Source: JANMMJ01 sp031373255
Lineage (GTDB): Bacteria; Pseudomonadota; Alphaproteobacteria; Rhizobiales; Aestuariivirgaceae
Length of the DNA: 26,662 nt
NCBI GenBank assembly: GCA_031373255.1
Contig: JANMMJ010000023.1
Coordinates: 1-26,662 of the forward strand
Direction of reading: 5' to 3'
Part shown: piece after piece, positions 1-7,400 of the stretch
Numbering within the stretch: the first letter of the stretch is position 1
How the letters are laid out: the number at the start of each line of letters is the position of its first letter
Notes under the pieces: model-generated
Told to the model about the DNA's origin: nothing
Databases searched by the model: none
Seen by the model: the letters and a program-made list of their open reading frames with translations, nothing else
Made by a program: the position numbers and the translations under genes

Positions 1-142
1 CGAGATGGTGATGCCAGGCGACAATGTGACGGTCGATGTCGAACTGATCACGCCGATCGCCATGGAAGAGAAGCTGCGTTTCGCCATCCGCGAGGGCGGC
101 CGGACCGTCGGCGCCGGCGTCGTCGCGAAAATCGTCGAGTAA
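1..142 (+). CDS. tuf: Elongation factor Tu, C-terminal fragment
   Basis: The window opens inside this gene. The frame starting at base 2 gives 46 residues ending in AGVVAKIVE and a TAA stop. They include MVMPGDNVTVDVELITPIAM and FAIREGGRTVGAGVV, which are the end of EF-Tu domain 3. EF-Tu is the cytoplasmic GTPase that brings aminoacyl-tRNA to the ribosomal A site. The GTPase domain lies upstream, outside the window. The gene ends 12 nt before rpsJ, which is the usual junction between the str operon (rpsL-rpsG-fusA-tuf) and the S10 operon in alphaproteobacteria, so the two are probably co-transcribed. The identification is secure. Whether a second tuf copy exists cannot be seen here. Confidence 0.96.
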   Translation, partial: EMVMPGDNVTVDVELITPIAMEEKLRFAIREGGRTVGAGVVAKIVE

Positions 143-154
143 TCGGGTTTCAAG

Positions 155-463
155 ATGCAAGCGAACAACATCCGCATACGTCTCAAAGCGTTCGACCATC
201 GTATTCTCGATACGTCGACGAAGGAGATCGTGAACACGGCGAAACGGACCGGCGCCCAGGTGCGCGGGCCTGTGCCGCTGCCCACCCGTATCGAGCGTTT
301 CACCGTGAACCGCTCGCCGCACGTGGACAAGAAGAGCCGTGAGCAATTCGAGGTGCGGACGCATCGGCGTTTGCTGGATATCGTGGATTGGAACCCGCAG
401 ACTGTGGACGCGCTGATGAAGCTCGACCTTGCTGCTGGTGTCGACGTTGAGATCAAGCTCTAA
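155..463 (+). CDS. rpsJ: 30S ribosomal protein S10 (NusE)
   Basis: This 102-residue protein has the normal length of S10. It starts IRIRLKAFDHRILD, with the late motif RTHRRLLDIVDW, both typical of the family. S10 sits in the head of the 30S subunit and, as NusE, also takes part in transcription antitermination with NusB. It is the first gene of the S10 operon, 12 nt after tuf. The sequence before the ATG (GGGTTTCAAG) has no clear Shine-Dalgarno, so translation may depend partly on ribosomes finishing tuf. Nothing else is unusual. Confidence 0.98.
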   Translation: MQANNIRIRLKAFDHRILDTSTKEIVNTAKRTGAQVRGPVPLPTRIERFTVNRSPHVDKKSREQFEVRTHRRLLDIVDWNPQTVDALMKLDLAAGVDVEIKL

Positions 464-488
464 CGAGCTGTCTGAAGGAGCGAACGCA

Positions 489-1193
489 ATGCGTTCAGGA
501 TTGATCGCAAAAAAACTGGGCATGACCCGGATCTACACGGAAGAAGGGACCCAGGTTCCCGTCACCGTGTTGAAGGTTGATAATTGTCAGGTGGTCGGAC
601 ACAGGACCTCCGAGAAGCATGGCTATACGGCCCTGCAGCTTGGCGTAGGCGTGCCGAAGATCAAGCGGCTGACGCGTGCCGAGCGCGGTCACTTCGCTGC
701 GGCCAAGGTTGAGCCGAAGCGCAAGTTGCAGGAGTTTCGTGTGAGCCCTGAGAACACCATCCCGGTGGGCTCCGAGATCACCGTGGATCATTTCGTCCCC
801 GGCCAGTTCGTGGACGTGTCAGGAACAAGCATGGGTAAGGGATTCCAGGGCGGTATGAAGCGCTGGAACTTCTCCGGACTTCGCGCCACCCACGGTGTGT
901 CGGTCAGCCACCGTTCGATCGGCTCGACCGGTAATCGCCAGGATCCGGGCAAGACCTTCAAGAACAAGAAAATGCCAGGCCAACTTGGTTCCGAGTCGGT
1001 AACGACCCAGAATATTGTGGTGGTCAAAACGGATACCGATCGTGGCCTGATCATGGTCAAGGGCTCGGTGCCGGGTGTTAAGGGTGCTTGGGTATCGGTT
1101 CGCGATGCCGTCAAGCGCAAGCTGCCAGAAAACGCGCCGAAACCGGGAGCCTTCAAGGCGCCGGTTATGGCCGAAGCGGCAGCAAAGGAGTGA
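489..1193 (+). CDS. rplC: 50S ribosomal protein L3
   Basis: The frame is open further upstream, but the ATG at 489 is chosen. It has AAGGAG about 7 nt before it and gives the canonical MRSGLIAKKLGMTRIY start. The product is 234 residues. The central signature GKGFQGGMKRWNF (about residues 118-130) and THGVSVSHRSIGSTGNRQDP mark the L3 loop that reaches toward the peptidyl transferase centre. GNRQ contains the glutamine position that is methylated by PrmB in other bacteria. The C-terminal tail after VSVRDAVKRKL is roughly 20 residues longer than in E. coli L3 and rich in Ala, Pro and Lys. L3 is an early 23S rRNA-binding assembly protein. The gene lies 10 nt before rplD. Confidence 0.98.
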   Translation: MRSGLIAKKLGMTRIYTEEGTQVPVTVLKVDNCQVVGHRTSEKHGYTALQLGVGVPKIKRLTRAERGHFAAAKVEPKRKLQEFRVSPENTIPVGSEITVDHFVPGQFVDVSGTSMGKGFQGGMKRWNFSGLRATHGVSVSHRSIGSTGNRQDPGKTFKNKKMPGQLGSESVTTQNIVVVKTDTDRGLIMVKGSVPGVKGAWVSVRDAVKRKLPENAPKPGAFKAPVMAEAAAKE

Positions 1194-1203
1194 TGAGACG
1201 GTC

Positions 1204-1827
1204 ATGAAAACCGACATTCAAACCATTGAGGCCGAAAAGGCGGGTTCGATTGACCTCAGCGACGAGATCTTTGGTCTCGAGCCGCGCAAGGACATTCTTC
1301 ACCGCGTCGTGCAGTGGCAGCTCAACAAGCGCCAAGCCGGTACTCACAAGTCCAAGGGTCGTTCCGAAATCAATCGTACCGGCAAGAAACTGGGTAACCA
1401 GAAAGGCGGCGGTACCGCCCGCCACGGCTCTCGCCGTTCAGGCATCTTCGTTGGCGGTGGCAAGGCTTTCGGTCCAGTGGCGCGCAGTCACGAAACTTCT
1501 CTTAACAAAAAGGTGCGTGCGCTGGGGCTTCGCCATGCGCTCTCGGCTCGCGCCAAGGAAAGCGCGCTGATCATTCTCGACTCGTCAGAATTGAAGGACG
1601 CCAAGACCAAGGCGCTTTTGTTGTCGTTCGCCAAGCTCGGTCTCGACAATGCGCTGATCGTCGACGGTGCCCAGGTTAATACCGGTTTTGCCAACGCTGC
1701 GCGCAATATACCGAACATCGACGTGCTGCTGCCGGTTCAAGGCATAAATGTTTATGATATTTTGCGCCGCAAGAAGCTCGTGCTGACCAAGGCCGCCGTC
1801 GAAGCGCTGGAGGCGCGGTTCAAATGA
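1204..1827 (+). CDS. rplD: 50S ribosomal protein L4
   Basis: The chosen start at 1204 (MKTDIQTIEAEKAG) gives 207 residues, the normal bacterial L4 length. Upstream in-frame codons fall inside rplC. The AAAGGAG at 1184-1190 overlaps the end of rplC and is rather far (13 nt) from the ATG. The segment TGKKLGNQKGGGTARHG followed by RRSGIFVGGGKAFGP is the extended loop of L4 that lines the nascent peptide tunnel. In gammaproteobacteria L4 autoregulates the S10 operon. The leader needed for that is not present before rpsJ here, where tuf is directly upstream. The gene overlaps rplW by 4 nt (ATGA), implying translational coupling. Confidence 0.98.
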   Translation: MKTDIQTIEAEKAGSIDLSDEIFGLEPRKDILHRVVQWQLNKRQAGTHKSKGRSEINRTGKKLGNQKGGGTARHGSRRSGIFVGGGKAFGPVARSHETSLNKKVRALGLRHALSARAKESALIILDSSELKDAKTKALLLSFAKLGLDNALIVDGAQVNTGFANAARNIPNIDVLLPVQGINVYDILRRKKLVLTKAAVEALEARFK

Positions 1828-2117
1828 GCAAGGAACACTTCTACGATATCATCAAGAGCCCGGCGATCACCGAAAAGGGCACGCTTATCTCCGAGCACAA
1901 CCAGGTGATCTTCAATGTGGCCATCGATGCAACCAAGCCGGCCATCAAGAAGGCGGTCGAAGGTTTGTTTGGCGTCAAAGTGAAGTCGGTCAACACGCTG
2001 GTGCGCAAGGGCAAGCTGAGGCGCTTCCGTGGTTTCAAATCGATCCAGAGCGACGTCAAGAAAGCGATCGTAACCCTCGCTGAAGGCGAGCGGCTCGACG
2101 TCACGACCGGTCTGTAA
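1824..2117 (+). CDS. rplW: 50S ribosomal protein L23
   Basis: This 97-residue protein carries the L23 pattern: YDIIKSPAITEKGT near the N-terminus, then FNVAIDATKPAIKKAVEGLF, and the RRFRGFKS loop. L23 lies at the exit of the nascent peptide tunnel, where it docks trigger factor and SRP. The start codon overlaps the rplD stop in an ATGA arrangement. Length and order are standard for alphaproteobacteria. Confidence 0.98.
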   Translation: MSKEHFYDIIKSPAITEKGTLISEHNQVIFNVAIDATKPAIKKAVEGLFGVKVKSVNTLVRKGKLRRFRGFKSIQSDVKKAIVTLAEGERLDVTTGL

Positions 2118-2132
2118 GGAGGAGGGGTCACC

Positions 2133-2960
2133 ATGCCACTCAAAACATATAACCCCACCAGCGCCGGTCAGCGCCATGTGGTGCTCGTCGACAAGAGCCA
2201 GTTGTGGAAGGGCAAGCCGGTCAAGTCGCTGGTCGAGGGACTGAACAAGTCTGGCGGCCGCGGCAACACCGGCCGTATCACGTCGCGCCGCAAGGGCGGC
2301 GGCCACAAGGCGGCTTATCGTTTGGTCGATTTCCAGCGCCGCAAGTTCGATGTTCCCGCAATTGTCGAGCGTCTCGAGTATGATCCCAACCGCACCGCGT
2401 TTATCGCGTTGATCAAGTATGCGGACGGCGAGATGTCCTACATTCTCGCCCCCCAGCGCCTGTCGATTGGCGATACCGTCATGTCGGGACAGACAGCTGA
2501 CGTGAAGCCTGGCAATGCAATGCCGCTGGGCTCCATGCCGGTCGGCACGATTGTTCATAACATCGAGACCAAGCCTGGCAAGGGTGGCCAGTTGGCGCGC
2601 TCTGCCGGCACATACGCAATGCTCGCTGGCCGTGATCAGGGTTATGCCATTCTCAAGCTGAAGTCTGGTGAAACCCGCATGGTGCGCGCCGAGTGCATGG
2701 CGAGTATTGGTGCCGTTTCTAATCCGGACCACGTCAACGAGATCATCGGCAAGGCGGGCCGCACCCGCTGGATGGGCATGCGCCCGGTTTCGCGCGGCAT
2801 CGCCCGCAATCCGGTCGATCATCCCAACGGTGGCCGCACCAATGGCGGCAAGCACTGGGCGACTCCCTGGGGCAAGCCGACCAAGGGCAAGAAAACCCGC
2901 ACAAACAAGCGCACGCGGAAGCTTATCGTCCGCAGCCGCCACGCTAGTAAGAAGGCTTGA
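2133..2960 (+). CDS. rplB: 50S ribosomal protein L2, with an altered HPHGGGEG loop
   Basis: This 275-residue protein is L2 throughout: MPLKTYNPTSAGQRHVV start, ERLEYDPNRTAFIALIKY, PGKGGQLARSAGTYAML. L2 is a primary 23S rRNA-binding protein near the peptidyl transferase centre and the intersubunit bridge. A strong Shine-Dalgarno (GGAGGAGGGG, 2118-2127) precedes the ATG. The odd part is around residues 226-245. Most bacteria have NPVDHPHGGGEGRTSGG; this protein reads NPVDHPNGGRTNGGKHW. The VDH pair (Asp229, His230), matching the functionally studied Asp/His of E. coli L2, is kept. The following His is Asn232, and three residues of the glycine loop are missing. The DNA reads through cleanly in frame, so this is not a frameshift. 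Confidence 0.98.
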   Translation: MPLKTYNPTSAGQRHVVLVDKSQLWKGKPVKSLVEGLNKSGGRGNTGRITSRRKGGGHKAAYRLVDFQRRKFDVPAIVERLEYDPNRTAFIALIKYADGEMSYILAPQRLSIGDTVMSGQTADVKPGNAMPLGSMPVGTIVHNIETKPGKGGQLARSAGTYAMLAGRDQGYAILKLKSGETRMVRAECMASIGAVSNPDHVNEIIGKAGRTRWMGMRPVSRGIARNPVDHPNGGRTNGGKHWATPWGKPTKGKKTRTNKRTRKLIVRSRHASKKA

Positions 2961-2968
2961 GGTAGGGC

Positions 2969-3256
2969 ATGACACGTTCTGTATGGAAAGGCCCGTTCGT
3001 CGATGGGTATCTCCTCAAGAAGGCGGAGACGGTGCGCAGCAGCGGCCGCAACACGCCGGTCAAGACATGGAGCCGCCGCTCCACCATTATTCCGCAGTTT
3101 GTGGGCCTGACTTTCCAGGTTCACAACGGCAACAAGTTCATCCCGGTTCTCGTCTCTGAGGAAATGGTGGGGCACAAACTTGGCGAATTTTCGCCGACTC
3201 GCACCTTCCACAGCCATTCGGCCAGTGACAAGAAGGGCAAGGAAGCCAAGAAATGA
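2969..3256 (+). CDS. rpsS: 30S ribosomal protein S19
   Basis: This 95-residue protein begins MTRSVWKGPFVDGYLLKKAE and contains KTWSRRSTIIPQFVGLTF and EEMVGHKLGEFSPTRTF. These are the standard S19 blocks. S19 forms a complex with S13 in the head of the small subunit, near the A-site tRNA. It lies 8 nt after rplB and overlaps rplV by 4 nt (ATGA). The start is fixed by the family-typical N-terminus and the GGTAGGG stretch just before the ATG. Confidence 0.98.
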   Translation: MTRSVWKGPFVDGYLLKKAETVRSSGRNTPVKTWSRRSTIIPQFVGLTFQVHNGNKFIPVLVSEEMVGHKLGEFSPTRTFHSHSASDKKGKEAKK

Positions 3257-3642
3257 GCAAGCCAGCCCGCCCAAGGTCGCTTGAGGACAATGAAGCCAAG
3301 GCGATCACGCGCTCTATCCGCATCAGCCCGCGCAAGCTCAATGAGGTTGCTGCCACAATCCGCGGCAAGAAGGTTGACAAGGCCCTGGCCGACCTCAGCT
3401 TCTCGCGCCGCCGCATTGCCGGCACGATCAAGAAAACGCTTGAGTCGGCTATCGCCAATGCCGAGAACAACCATGATCTCGATATCAACGAACTCGTCGT
3501 TGCCGAAGCTTTCGTGGGCAAGAACATCGTGATGAAGCGCTGGACGCCGCGTGCCCGCGGCCGTGTCGGAAGTATCAAGAAGTATTTCAGCGAGCTGACC
3601 ATCATCGTGCGCGCTGCCCGTGAAGAAAAGGAAGCCGCCTGA
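3253..3642 (+). CDS. rplV: 50S ribosomal protein L22
   Basis: This 129-residue protein is identified by SIRISPRKLNEVAATIRGKK, LESAIANAENNHDLD and the C-terminal beta-hairpin with MKRWTPRARGRVGSIKK. That hairpin lines the peptide exit tunnel and is where macrolide-resistance mutations arise in other species. The start overlaps the rpsS stop by 4 nt, and the stop shares one base with the rpsC start (TGATG). Both overlaps suggest that S19, L22 and S3 are made by coupled translation. Confidence 0.98.
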   Translation: MSKPARPRSLEDNEAKAITRSIRISPRKLNEVAATIRGKKVDKALADLSFSRRRIAGTIKKTLESAIANAENNHDLDINELVVAEAFVGKNIVMKRWTPRARGRVGSIKKYFSELTIIVRAAREEKEAA

Positions 3643-4376
3643 TGGGTCAGAAAGTCAATCCGATCGGCCTTCGCCTCGGAATCAACCGCACCTGGGACTC
3701 GCGTTGGTACGCCGGCGGCCGCGAATACGGCAAGCTTCTCCATGAAGACATGGCAATCCGCAAGTATCTGAAGGAACAGCTCAAGCAGGCAGGCGTCGCC
3801 AAGGTTCTGGTCGAACGTCCCCACAAGAAGTGCCGTGTCACCATCTATTCGGCCCGCCCGGGTGTGGTGATCGGCAAGAAAGGCGCCGACATTGAAAAGC
3901 TCCGCAAGAAGGTTGCGGACATGACTAATTCGGAAGTGCATCTCAACATTGTTGAAGTGCGGAAACCCGAGGTCGATGCCACGCTGGTCGCTGAAAACAT
4001 CGCCCAGCAGCTCGAGCGCCGTGTGGCTTTTCGCCGTGCCATGAAGCGCGCTGTGCAGTCTGCCCAGTGCATGGGTGCCGAAGGCATCAAGATCACCTGC
4101 GCCGGACGTCTCGGTGGCGCGGAAATCGCTCGCACCGAATGGTATCGAGAAGGCCGTGTGCCGCTTCATACGCTGCGCGCCGATGTCGACTATGGTGTCG
4201 CAACAGCGCACACCGCTTATGGAACCAATGGTGTCAAAGTTTGGATCTTCAAGGGTGAAATCCTCGAACACGATCCGATGGCCCAGGACAAGCGCTTCAA
4301 CGAGCCCGCAGACCAGGGAAGTGGTGGCCGCCGCCGTGATCGTGGTGACCGCGAAGGCCCGGGCGCCCGGGAGTGA
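3642..4376 (+). CDS. rpsC: 30S ribosomal protein S3
   Basis: This 244-residue protein begins MGQKVNPIGLRLGINRTWDS. It has a type II KH RNA-binding domain with RPGVVIGKKGADIEKL (about residues 69-84) and the S3 C-terminal signature GAEGIKITCAGRLGGAEIAR. S3 sits at the mRNA entry channel and with S4 and S5 supports the ribosomal helicase activity. The last 25 residues, rich in Gly, Arg and Asp, form an unstructured tail common in alphaproteobacterial S3. It starts on the stop codon of rplV (one-base overlap). Confidence 0.98.
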   Translation: MGQKVNPIGLRLGINRTWDSRWYAGGREYGKLLHEDMAIRKYLKEQLKQAGVAKVLVERPHKKCRVTIYSARPGVVIGKKGADIEKLRKKVADMTNSEVHLNIVEVRKPEVDATLVAENIAQQLERRVAFRRAMKRAVQSAQCMGAEGIKITCAGRLGGAEIARTEWYREGRVPLHTLRADVDYGVATAHTAYGTNGVKVWIFKGEILEHDPMAQDKRFNEPADQGSGGRRRDRGDREGPGARE

Positions 4377-4387
4377 GATAATCAGTC

Positions 4388-4801
4388 ATGCTGCAACCGA
4401 AGAAAACCAAGTTTCGCAAGGCCTTCAAGGGCCGCATTCACGGCAAGGCGACAAGCTGCAATTCGCTCGATTTCGGCGCCTTCGGCTTGAAGGCCACCGA
4501 ACCGGAGCGTTTGACTGCGCGCCAGATCGAAGCGGCCCGCCGGGCTTTGGCCCGTGGCATGAAGCGTGCCGGCCGCATCTGGATCCGTGTATTTCCGGAC
4601 GTGCCGGTGTCCAAGAAGCCGGCCGAAGTCCGTATGGGCTCCGGCAAGGGTTCGACGGAATACTGGGCTGCGCGCGTGAAGCCGGGCCGTGTGCTCTTTG
4701 AGATTGACGGTGTGCCGCGTGCGGTTGCCGAAGAATCTTTGGCGCTGGCCGCAGCAAAATTGCCCATCAAGACGCGCTTCGTGGCGCGGCTTGGCGAGTA
4801 A
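4388..4801 (+). CDS. rplP: 50S ribosomal protein L16
   Basis: This 137-residue protein starts MLQPKKTKFRKAFKGRIHG and contains TARQIEAARRALARGMKRAG and RIWIRVFPDVPVSKKP, all diagnostic of L16. L16 binds near the A-site and helps position tRNA. The ATG lies 11 nt after the rpsC stop. The segment KATSCNSLDFGAFGLKA is standard for position, although the Cys is not found in the rhizobial copies I recall. Length is normal. Confidence 0.98.
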   Translation: MLQPKKTKFRKAFKGRIHGKATSCNSLDFGAFGLKATEPERLTARQIEAARRALARGMKRAGRIWIRVFPDVPVSKKPAEVRMGSGKGSTEYWAARVKPGRVLFEIDGVPRAVAEESLALAAAKLPIKTRFVARLGE

Positions 4802-4814
4802 AGGGGATCGAGAG

Positions 4815-5009
4815 ATGAAGCCCGCAGACGTAAGAGCGATGACCGATAGCCAGCTGAAGGACGAAGTTCTGAAGCTGAAGAAGGAACAATTCAACCTGCG
4901 CTTCCAGAGAGCGACAGGCCAGGTCGACAATACTGCCCGCATCCGTCAGATTCGCCGTGATATCGCGCGGCTCAAGACGGCGCAGACGGCAATGGCCGCA
5001 AAGAAGTAG
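4815..5009 (+). CDS. rpmC: 50S ribosomal protein L29
   Basis: The start at 4815 gives a 64-residue protein, MKPADVRAMTDSQLKDEVLK, followed by KKEQFNLRFQRATGQ and IRRDIARLKT. This is the helical hairpin of L29. The open frame continues upstream into rplP, but only the 4815 ATG gives the family N-terminus, and it is preceded by a purine-rich GATCGAGAG. L29 sits beside L23 at the tunnel exit. The gaps are 13 nt after rplP and 10 nt before rpsQ. Confidence 0.97.
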   Translation: MKPADVRAMTDSQLKDEVLKLKKEQFNLRFQRATGQVDNTARIRQIRRDIARLKTAQTAMAAKK

Positions 5010-5019
5010 GATACGGAAA

Positions 5020-5268
5020 ATGCCAAAACGCATTCTCGAAGGCGTCGTCGTTAGCGACAAGAATGACAAGACAATTGTGGTTAAAGTGGAGCGCCGGCTG
5101 CGCCATCCGGTTTTGAAAAAGACCGTGCGCCTGTCGAAGAAGTACCACGCCCACGATGAAAAGAATGAAGCGAAGATGGGCGACATCGTGCGCATAGAGG
5201 AGACGCGCCCGGTTTCCAAGCAGAAGCGCTGGTCGCTGGTCGAAAAAGTCGCCGTTGGTCAAGGCTAG
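5020..5268 (+). CDS. rpsQ: 30S ribosomal protein S17
   Basis: The ATG at 5020 is the family start (MPKRILEGVVVSDKNDKT) and gives 82 residues. Longer in-frame versions would run back into rpmC. The OB-fold blocks TIVVKVERRLRHPVLKK and IVRIEETRPVSKQKRW are typical of S17, a primary 16S rRNA-binding protein that stabilises the body of the 30S subunit. It is the last gene of the S10 group. The gap to rplN is 18 nt and contains no terminator, so S10 and spc genes are probably one transcript. Confidence 0.97.
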   Translation: MPKRILEGVVVSDKNDKTIVVKVERRLRHPVLKKTVRLSKKYHAHDEKNEAKMGDIVRIEETRPVSKQKRWSLVEKVAVGQG

Positions 5269-5286
5269 GCGAGAACGGGTGAACCC

Positions 5287-5655
5287 ATGATTCAACAAGA
5301 AACCAATCTCGATGTTGCTGACAACTCTGGCGCCCGCCGGGTTCAGTGCATCAAGGTGCTTGGTGGTTCCAAGCGCAGATACGCATCGGTCGGAGACATC
5401 ATCGTTGTATCGGTAAAGGAAGCGATCCCGCGCGGCCGCGTGAAGAAGGGTTCGGTCATGAAGGCCATTGTCGTGCGTACCGCGAAGGACATTCGCCGCG
5501 CCGATGGCTCCGTCATCCGCTTCGACCGCAATGCCGCCGTGCTGATCAATGCGCAGGGCGAGCCGGTCGGCACGCGTATTTTCGGACCGGTGCCGCGCGA
5601 GCTTCGGGCGAAGAACCAAATGAAGATTATTTCGCTGGCGCCGGAGGTGTTGTGA
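5287..5655 (+). CDS. rplN: 50S ribosomal protein L14
   Basis: This 122-residue protein starts MIQQETNLDVADNSGARRV and ends RELRAKNQMKIISLAPEVL, both almost invariant features of L14. It binds 23S rRNA next to L3 and L19 on the intersubunit face and contributes to bridges with the 30S subunit. RsfS docks on L14 to silence ribosomes in starvation. The stop codon shares one base with the rplX start (TGATG). Confidence 0.98.
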   Translation: MIQQETNLDVADNSGARRVQCIKVLGGSKRRYASVGDIIVVSVKEAIPRGRVKKGSVMKAIVVRTAKDIRRADGSVIRFDRNAAVLINAQGEPVGTRIFGPVPRELRAKNQMKIISLAPEVL

Positions 5656-5978
5656 TGGCGGCGAAGCTCAAAATTCGTAAAGGCGACAAGGTCGTCATTC
5701 TTGCCGGCAAGGACAAGGGCAAGGGCGGAGAAGTTCTCCGTGTAATTCCGAAGGAAAACCGCGCTGTTGTGCAGGGCATTAACGTTGCTCGCCGCCACCA
5801 GAAGCAGACTGCGGCCCAGGAGGGCGGCATCATCGCTAAGGAAATGCCGATCCACGTGTCCAATCTCGCTCTTCGCGATCCGAAGGACGGCAAGGCAACG
5901 CGCGTTGGCTACAAGACACTTACAGACGGCAAGAAGGTCCGGGTCGCGCGGCGCTCCGGGGAGGTAATCGATGGCTGA
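5655..5978 (+). CDS. rplX: 50S ribosomal protein L24
   Basis: The chosen start overlaps the rplN stop (TGATG) and gives 107 residues beginning MAAKLKIRKGDKVVILAGKD, the KOW motif that defines L24. The rest (EGGIIAKEMPIHVSNLAL) is standard. L24 is an assembly initiator of the 50S subunit and lies near the tunnel exit. The final codons (gag gta atc gat ggc tga) hold both the Shine-Dalgarno and the start of rplE, and the two genes overlap by 8 nt. Confidence 0.97.
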   Translation: MAAKLKIRKGDKVVILAGKDKGKGGEVLRVIPKENRAVVQGINVARRHQKQTAAQEGGIIAKEMPIHVSNLALRDPKDGKATRVGYKTLTDGKKVRVARRSGEVIDG

Positions 5979-6645
5979 TACAAAAGACAAGAAAGAGCAG
6001 AAGCCGAAGGCCAAGAAGCCGGACGCAAAGTCGGAAGCCCCGAAGGCTGCCGCTGCCAATGCTTCCTTGCCGAAGGATTACGTGCCGAGACTGCGCAAGC
6101 ACTATGACGACGTGGTTCGTGCCAAGATGATTGAGCAGTTTGGCTACAAGAACCCGATGCAGGTGCCGAAGATCACCAAGATCGTCCTCAACATGGGGAT
6201 CGGCGAGGCAACGCAGGACGGCAAACTGGTTCAGGTCGCCGCTGGCGAGCTCGAAAGGATTGCTGGCCAGAAGGTCGTGATCACCAAGGCGCGCAACGCC
6301 ATTGCCACTTTCAAGATTCGTGAGAATCTTGCGATCGGCGCCAAGGTCACGCTTCGCAAGGTTCGGATGTACGAATTTCTGGATCGGTTGATCACGGTAG
6401 CACTTCCACGTGTACGCGATTTCCGCGGGCTTTCGGACCGTAGTTTTGATGGCAATGGCAATTTTGCCATGGGCATAAAAGAGCACATCGTGTTTCCCGA
6501 AATCGATTACGACAAGATTGATCGTGTCTGGGGCATGGATGTGATCGTTTGCACCAGCGCTAGGACCGATGAAGAGGCCCGCGCGCTGCTCGATGCATTC
6601 AGTTTCCCCTTCCGCCGCGCGCAACAGCGCCGGCAGGCTGCTTGA
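5971..6645 (+). CDS. rplE: 50S ribosomal protein L5, with N-terminal extension
   Basis: This protein is 224 residues, against about 180-185 for typical L5. The conserved part begins around residue 36 (DYVPRLRKHYDDVVRAKM) and continues with PKITKIVLNMGIGEA and RNAIATFKIRENLAIGAKVT. L5 binds 5S rRNA and contacts the P-site tRNA and S13. The first 35 residues are an unusual tail of Lys, Ala, Pro, Glu and Asp. The start is well supported: GGGGAGG lies 6 nt before the ATG, inside the end of rplX, and no in-frame ATG occurs nearer the conserved part (the nearest alternative is a TTG at about codon 34). The final RRAQQRRQAA tail is also slightly longer than usual. Confidence 0.97.
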   Translation: MADTKDKKEQKPKAKKPDAKSEAPKAAAANASLPKDYVPRLRKHYDDVVRAKMIEQFGYKNPMQVPKITKIVLNMGIGEATQDGKLVQVAAGELERIAGQKVVITKARNAIATFKIRENLAIGAKVTLRKVRMYEFLDRLITVALPRVRDFRGLSDRSFDGNGNFAMGIKEHIVFPEIDYDKIDRVWGMDVIVCTSARTDEEARALLDAFSFPFRRAQQRRQAA

Positions 6646-6657
6646 GGTAAGAACGAC

Positions 6658-6963
6658 ATGGCAAAGAAGAGCTCGGTCGAAAAGAACAACCGCCGCAGGC
6701 GCCTGGTGAAGAAATACGCCGGTAAGCGCGCCCGACTCAAGGCTTTGGTCGATAACAAGGCCATAGGAATGGAAGAGCGTTTTACGGCACAGCTGAAACT
6801 GGCGCAGCTTCCCCGCAATTCGGCGAAGGTGCGTATCCGCAATCGCTGCGAAATAACCGGGCGTCCACGCGCCTTTTACCGGAAACTGAGGATGTCACGC
6901 TTGGCACTTCGGGAACTTGCCAACCAGGGAATCATCCCTGGCATGGTCAAGTCGAGCTGGTAA
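6658..6963 (+). CDS. rpsN: 30S ribosomal protein S14 (zinc-free type)
   Basis: This is a 101-residue S14 of the long class without the CxxC zinc ribbon. It begins MAKKSSVEKNNRRRRLVKKY and ends RLALRELANQGIIPGMVKSSW, with RNRCEITGRPRAFYRK in between. S14 helps assemble the head of the 30S subunit with S3 and S10. It is 12 nt after rplE. The lack of the second cysteine pair agrees with the zinc-independent form normal in alphaproteobacteria. Confidence 0.97.
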   Translation: MAKKSSVEKNNRRRRLVKKYAGKRARLKALVDNKAIGMEERFTAQLKLAQLPRNSAKVRIRNRCEITGRPRAFYRKLRMSRLALRELANQGIIPGMVKSSW

Positions 6964-6990
6964 GAACGCGCGGACGAGGAGAGAACAGAA

Positions 6991-7389
6991 ATGAGTGTGA
7001 ACGATCCGATCGGCGATATGCTCACCCGCATCCGCAATGCTGCGGAACGCGGAAGGAGTTCCGTATCTTGCCCGGCATCGCGGCTGCGCGAGCGTGTGCT
7101 TGAAGTGCTTCAGCACGAAGGCTTCATCCGCAGCTATGCGACGGTCGAGAAGGACGGTGCCAAGGCCGAAATCGAAATCGAGCTGAAGTATTTCGATGGC
7201 GCGCCGGTGATCCGCGAGATCCAGAGGGTATCGAAACCCGGCCGTCGCGTTTACGCCTCGGTTTCGACTCTGCCGACGGTTTACAACGGTTTGGGAATCT
7301 CGATCCTTTCGACACCGAAGGGCGTCATGTCTGATGCAGAAGCGCGCGCCCAGAATGTCGGCGGCGAAGTTCTCTGCACGGTATTCTGA
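6991..7389 (+). CDS. rpsH: 30S ribosomal protein S8
   Basis: This 132-residue protein starts MSVNDPIGDMLTRIRNAAER and contains VSKPGRRVYASVSTLPTVYN and GISILSTPKGVMSDAEARAQ, all diagnostic of S8. S8 binds helix 21 of 16S rRNA. In E. coli it represses the spc operon by binding the rplE region of the mRNA, and I did not see a comparable site by eye. A GAGGAGAG purine run precedes the ATG. The 27-nt gap after rpsN holds nothing else. Confidence 0.98.
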   Translation: MSVNDPIGDMLTRIRNAAERGRSSVSCPASRLRERVLEVLQHEGFIRSYATVEKDGAKAEIEIELKYFDGAPVIREIQRVSKPGRRVYASVSTLPTVYNGLGISILSTPKGVMSDAEARAQNVGGEVLCTVF

Positions 7390-7400
7390 GGAAAGCTGCG

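Noticed and set aside
1752..2975. Long minus-strand open frame of 407 codons opposite rplD, rplW and rplB
   Set aside because: It runs antisense to three certain ribosomal protein genes, has no recognisable domain, and arises from the codon bias of the plus strand.
3138..4271. Minus-strand open frame of 377 codons opposite rplV and rpsC
   Set aside because: Mirror of strongly coding sequence with no family features or plausible ribosome binding site.
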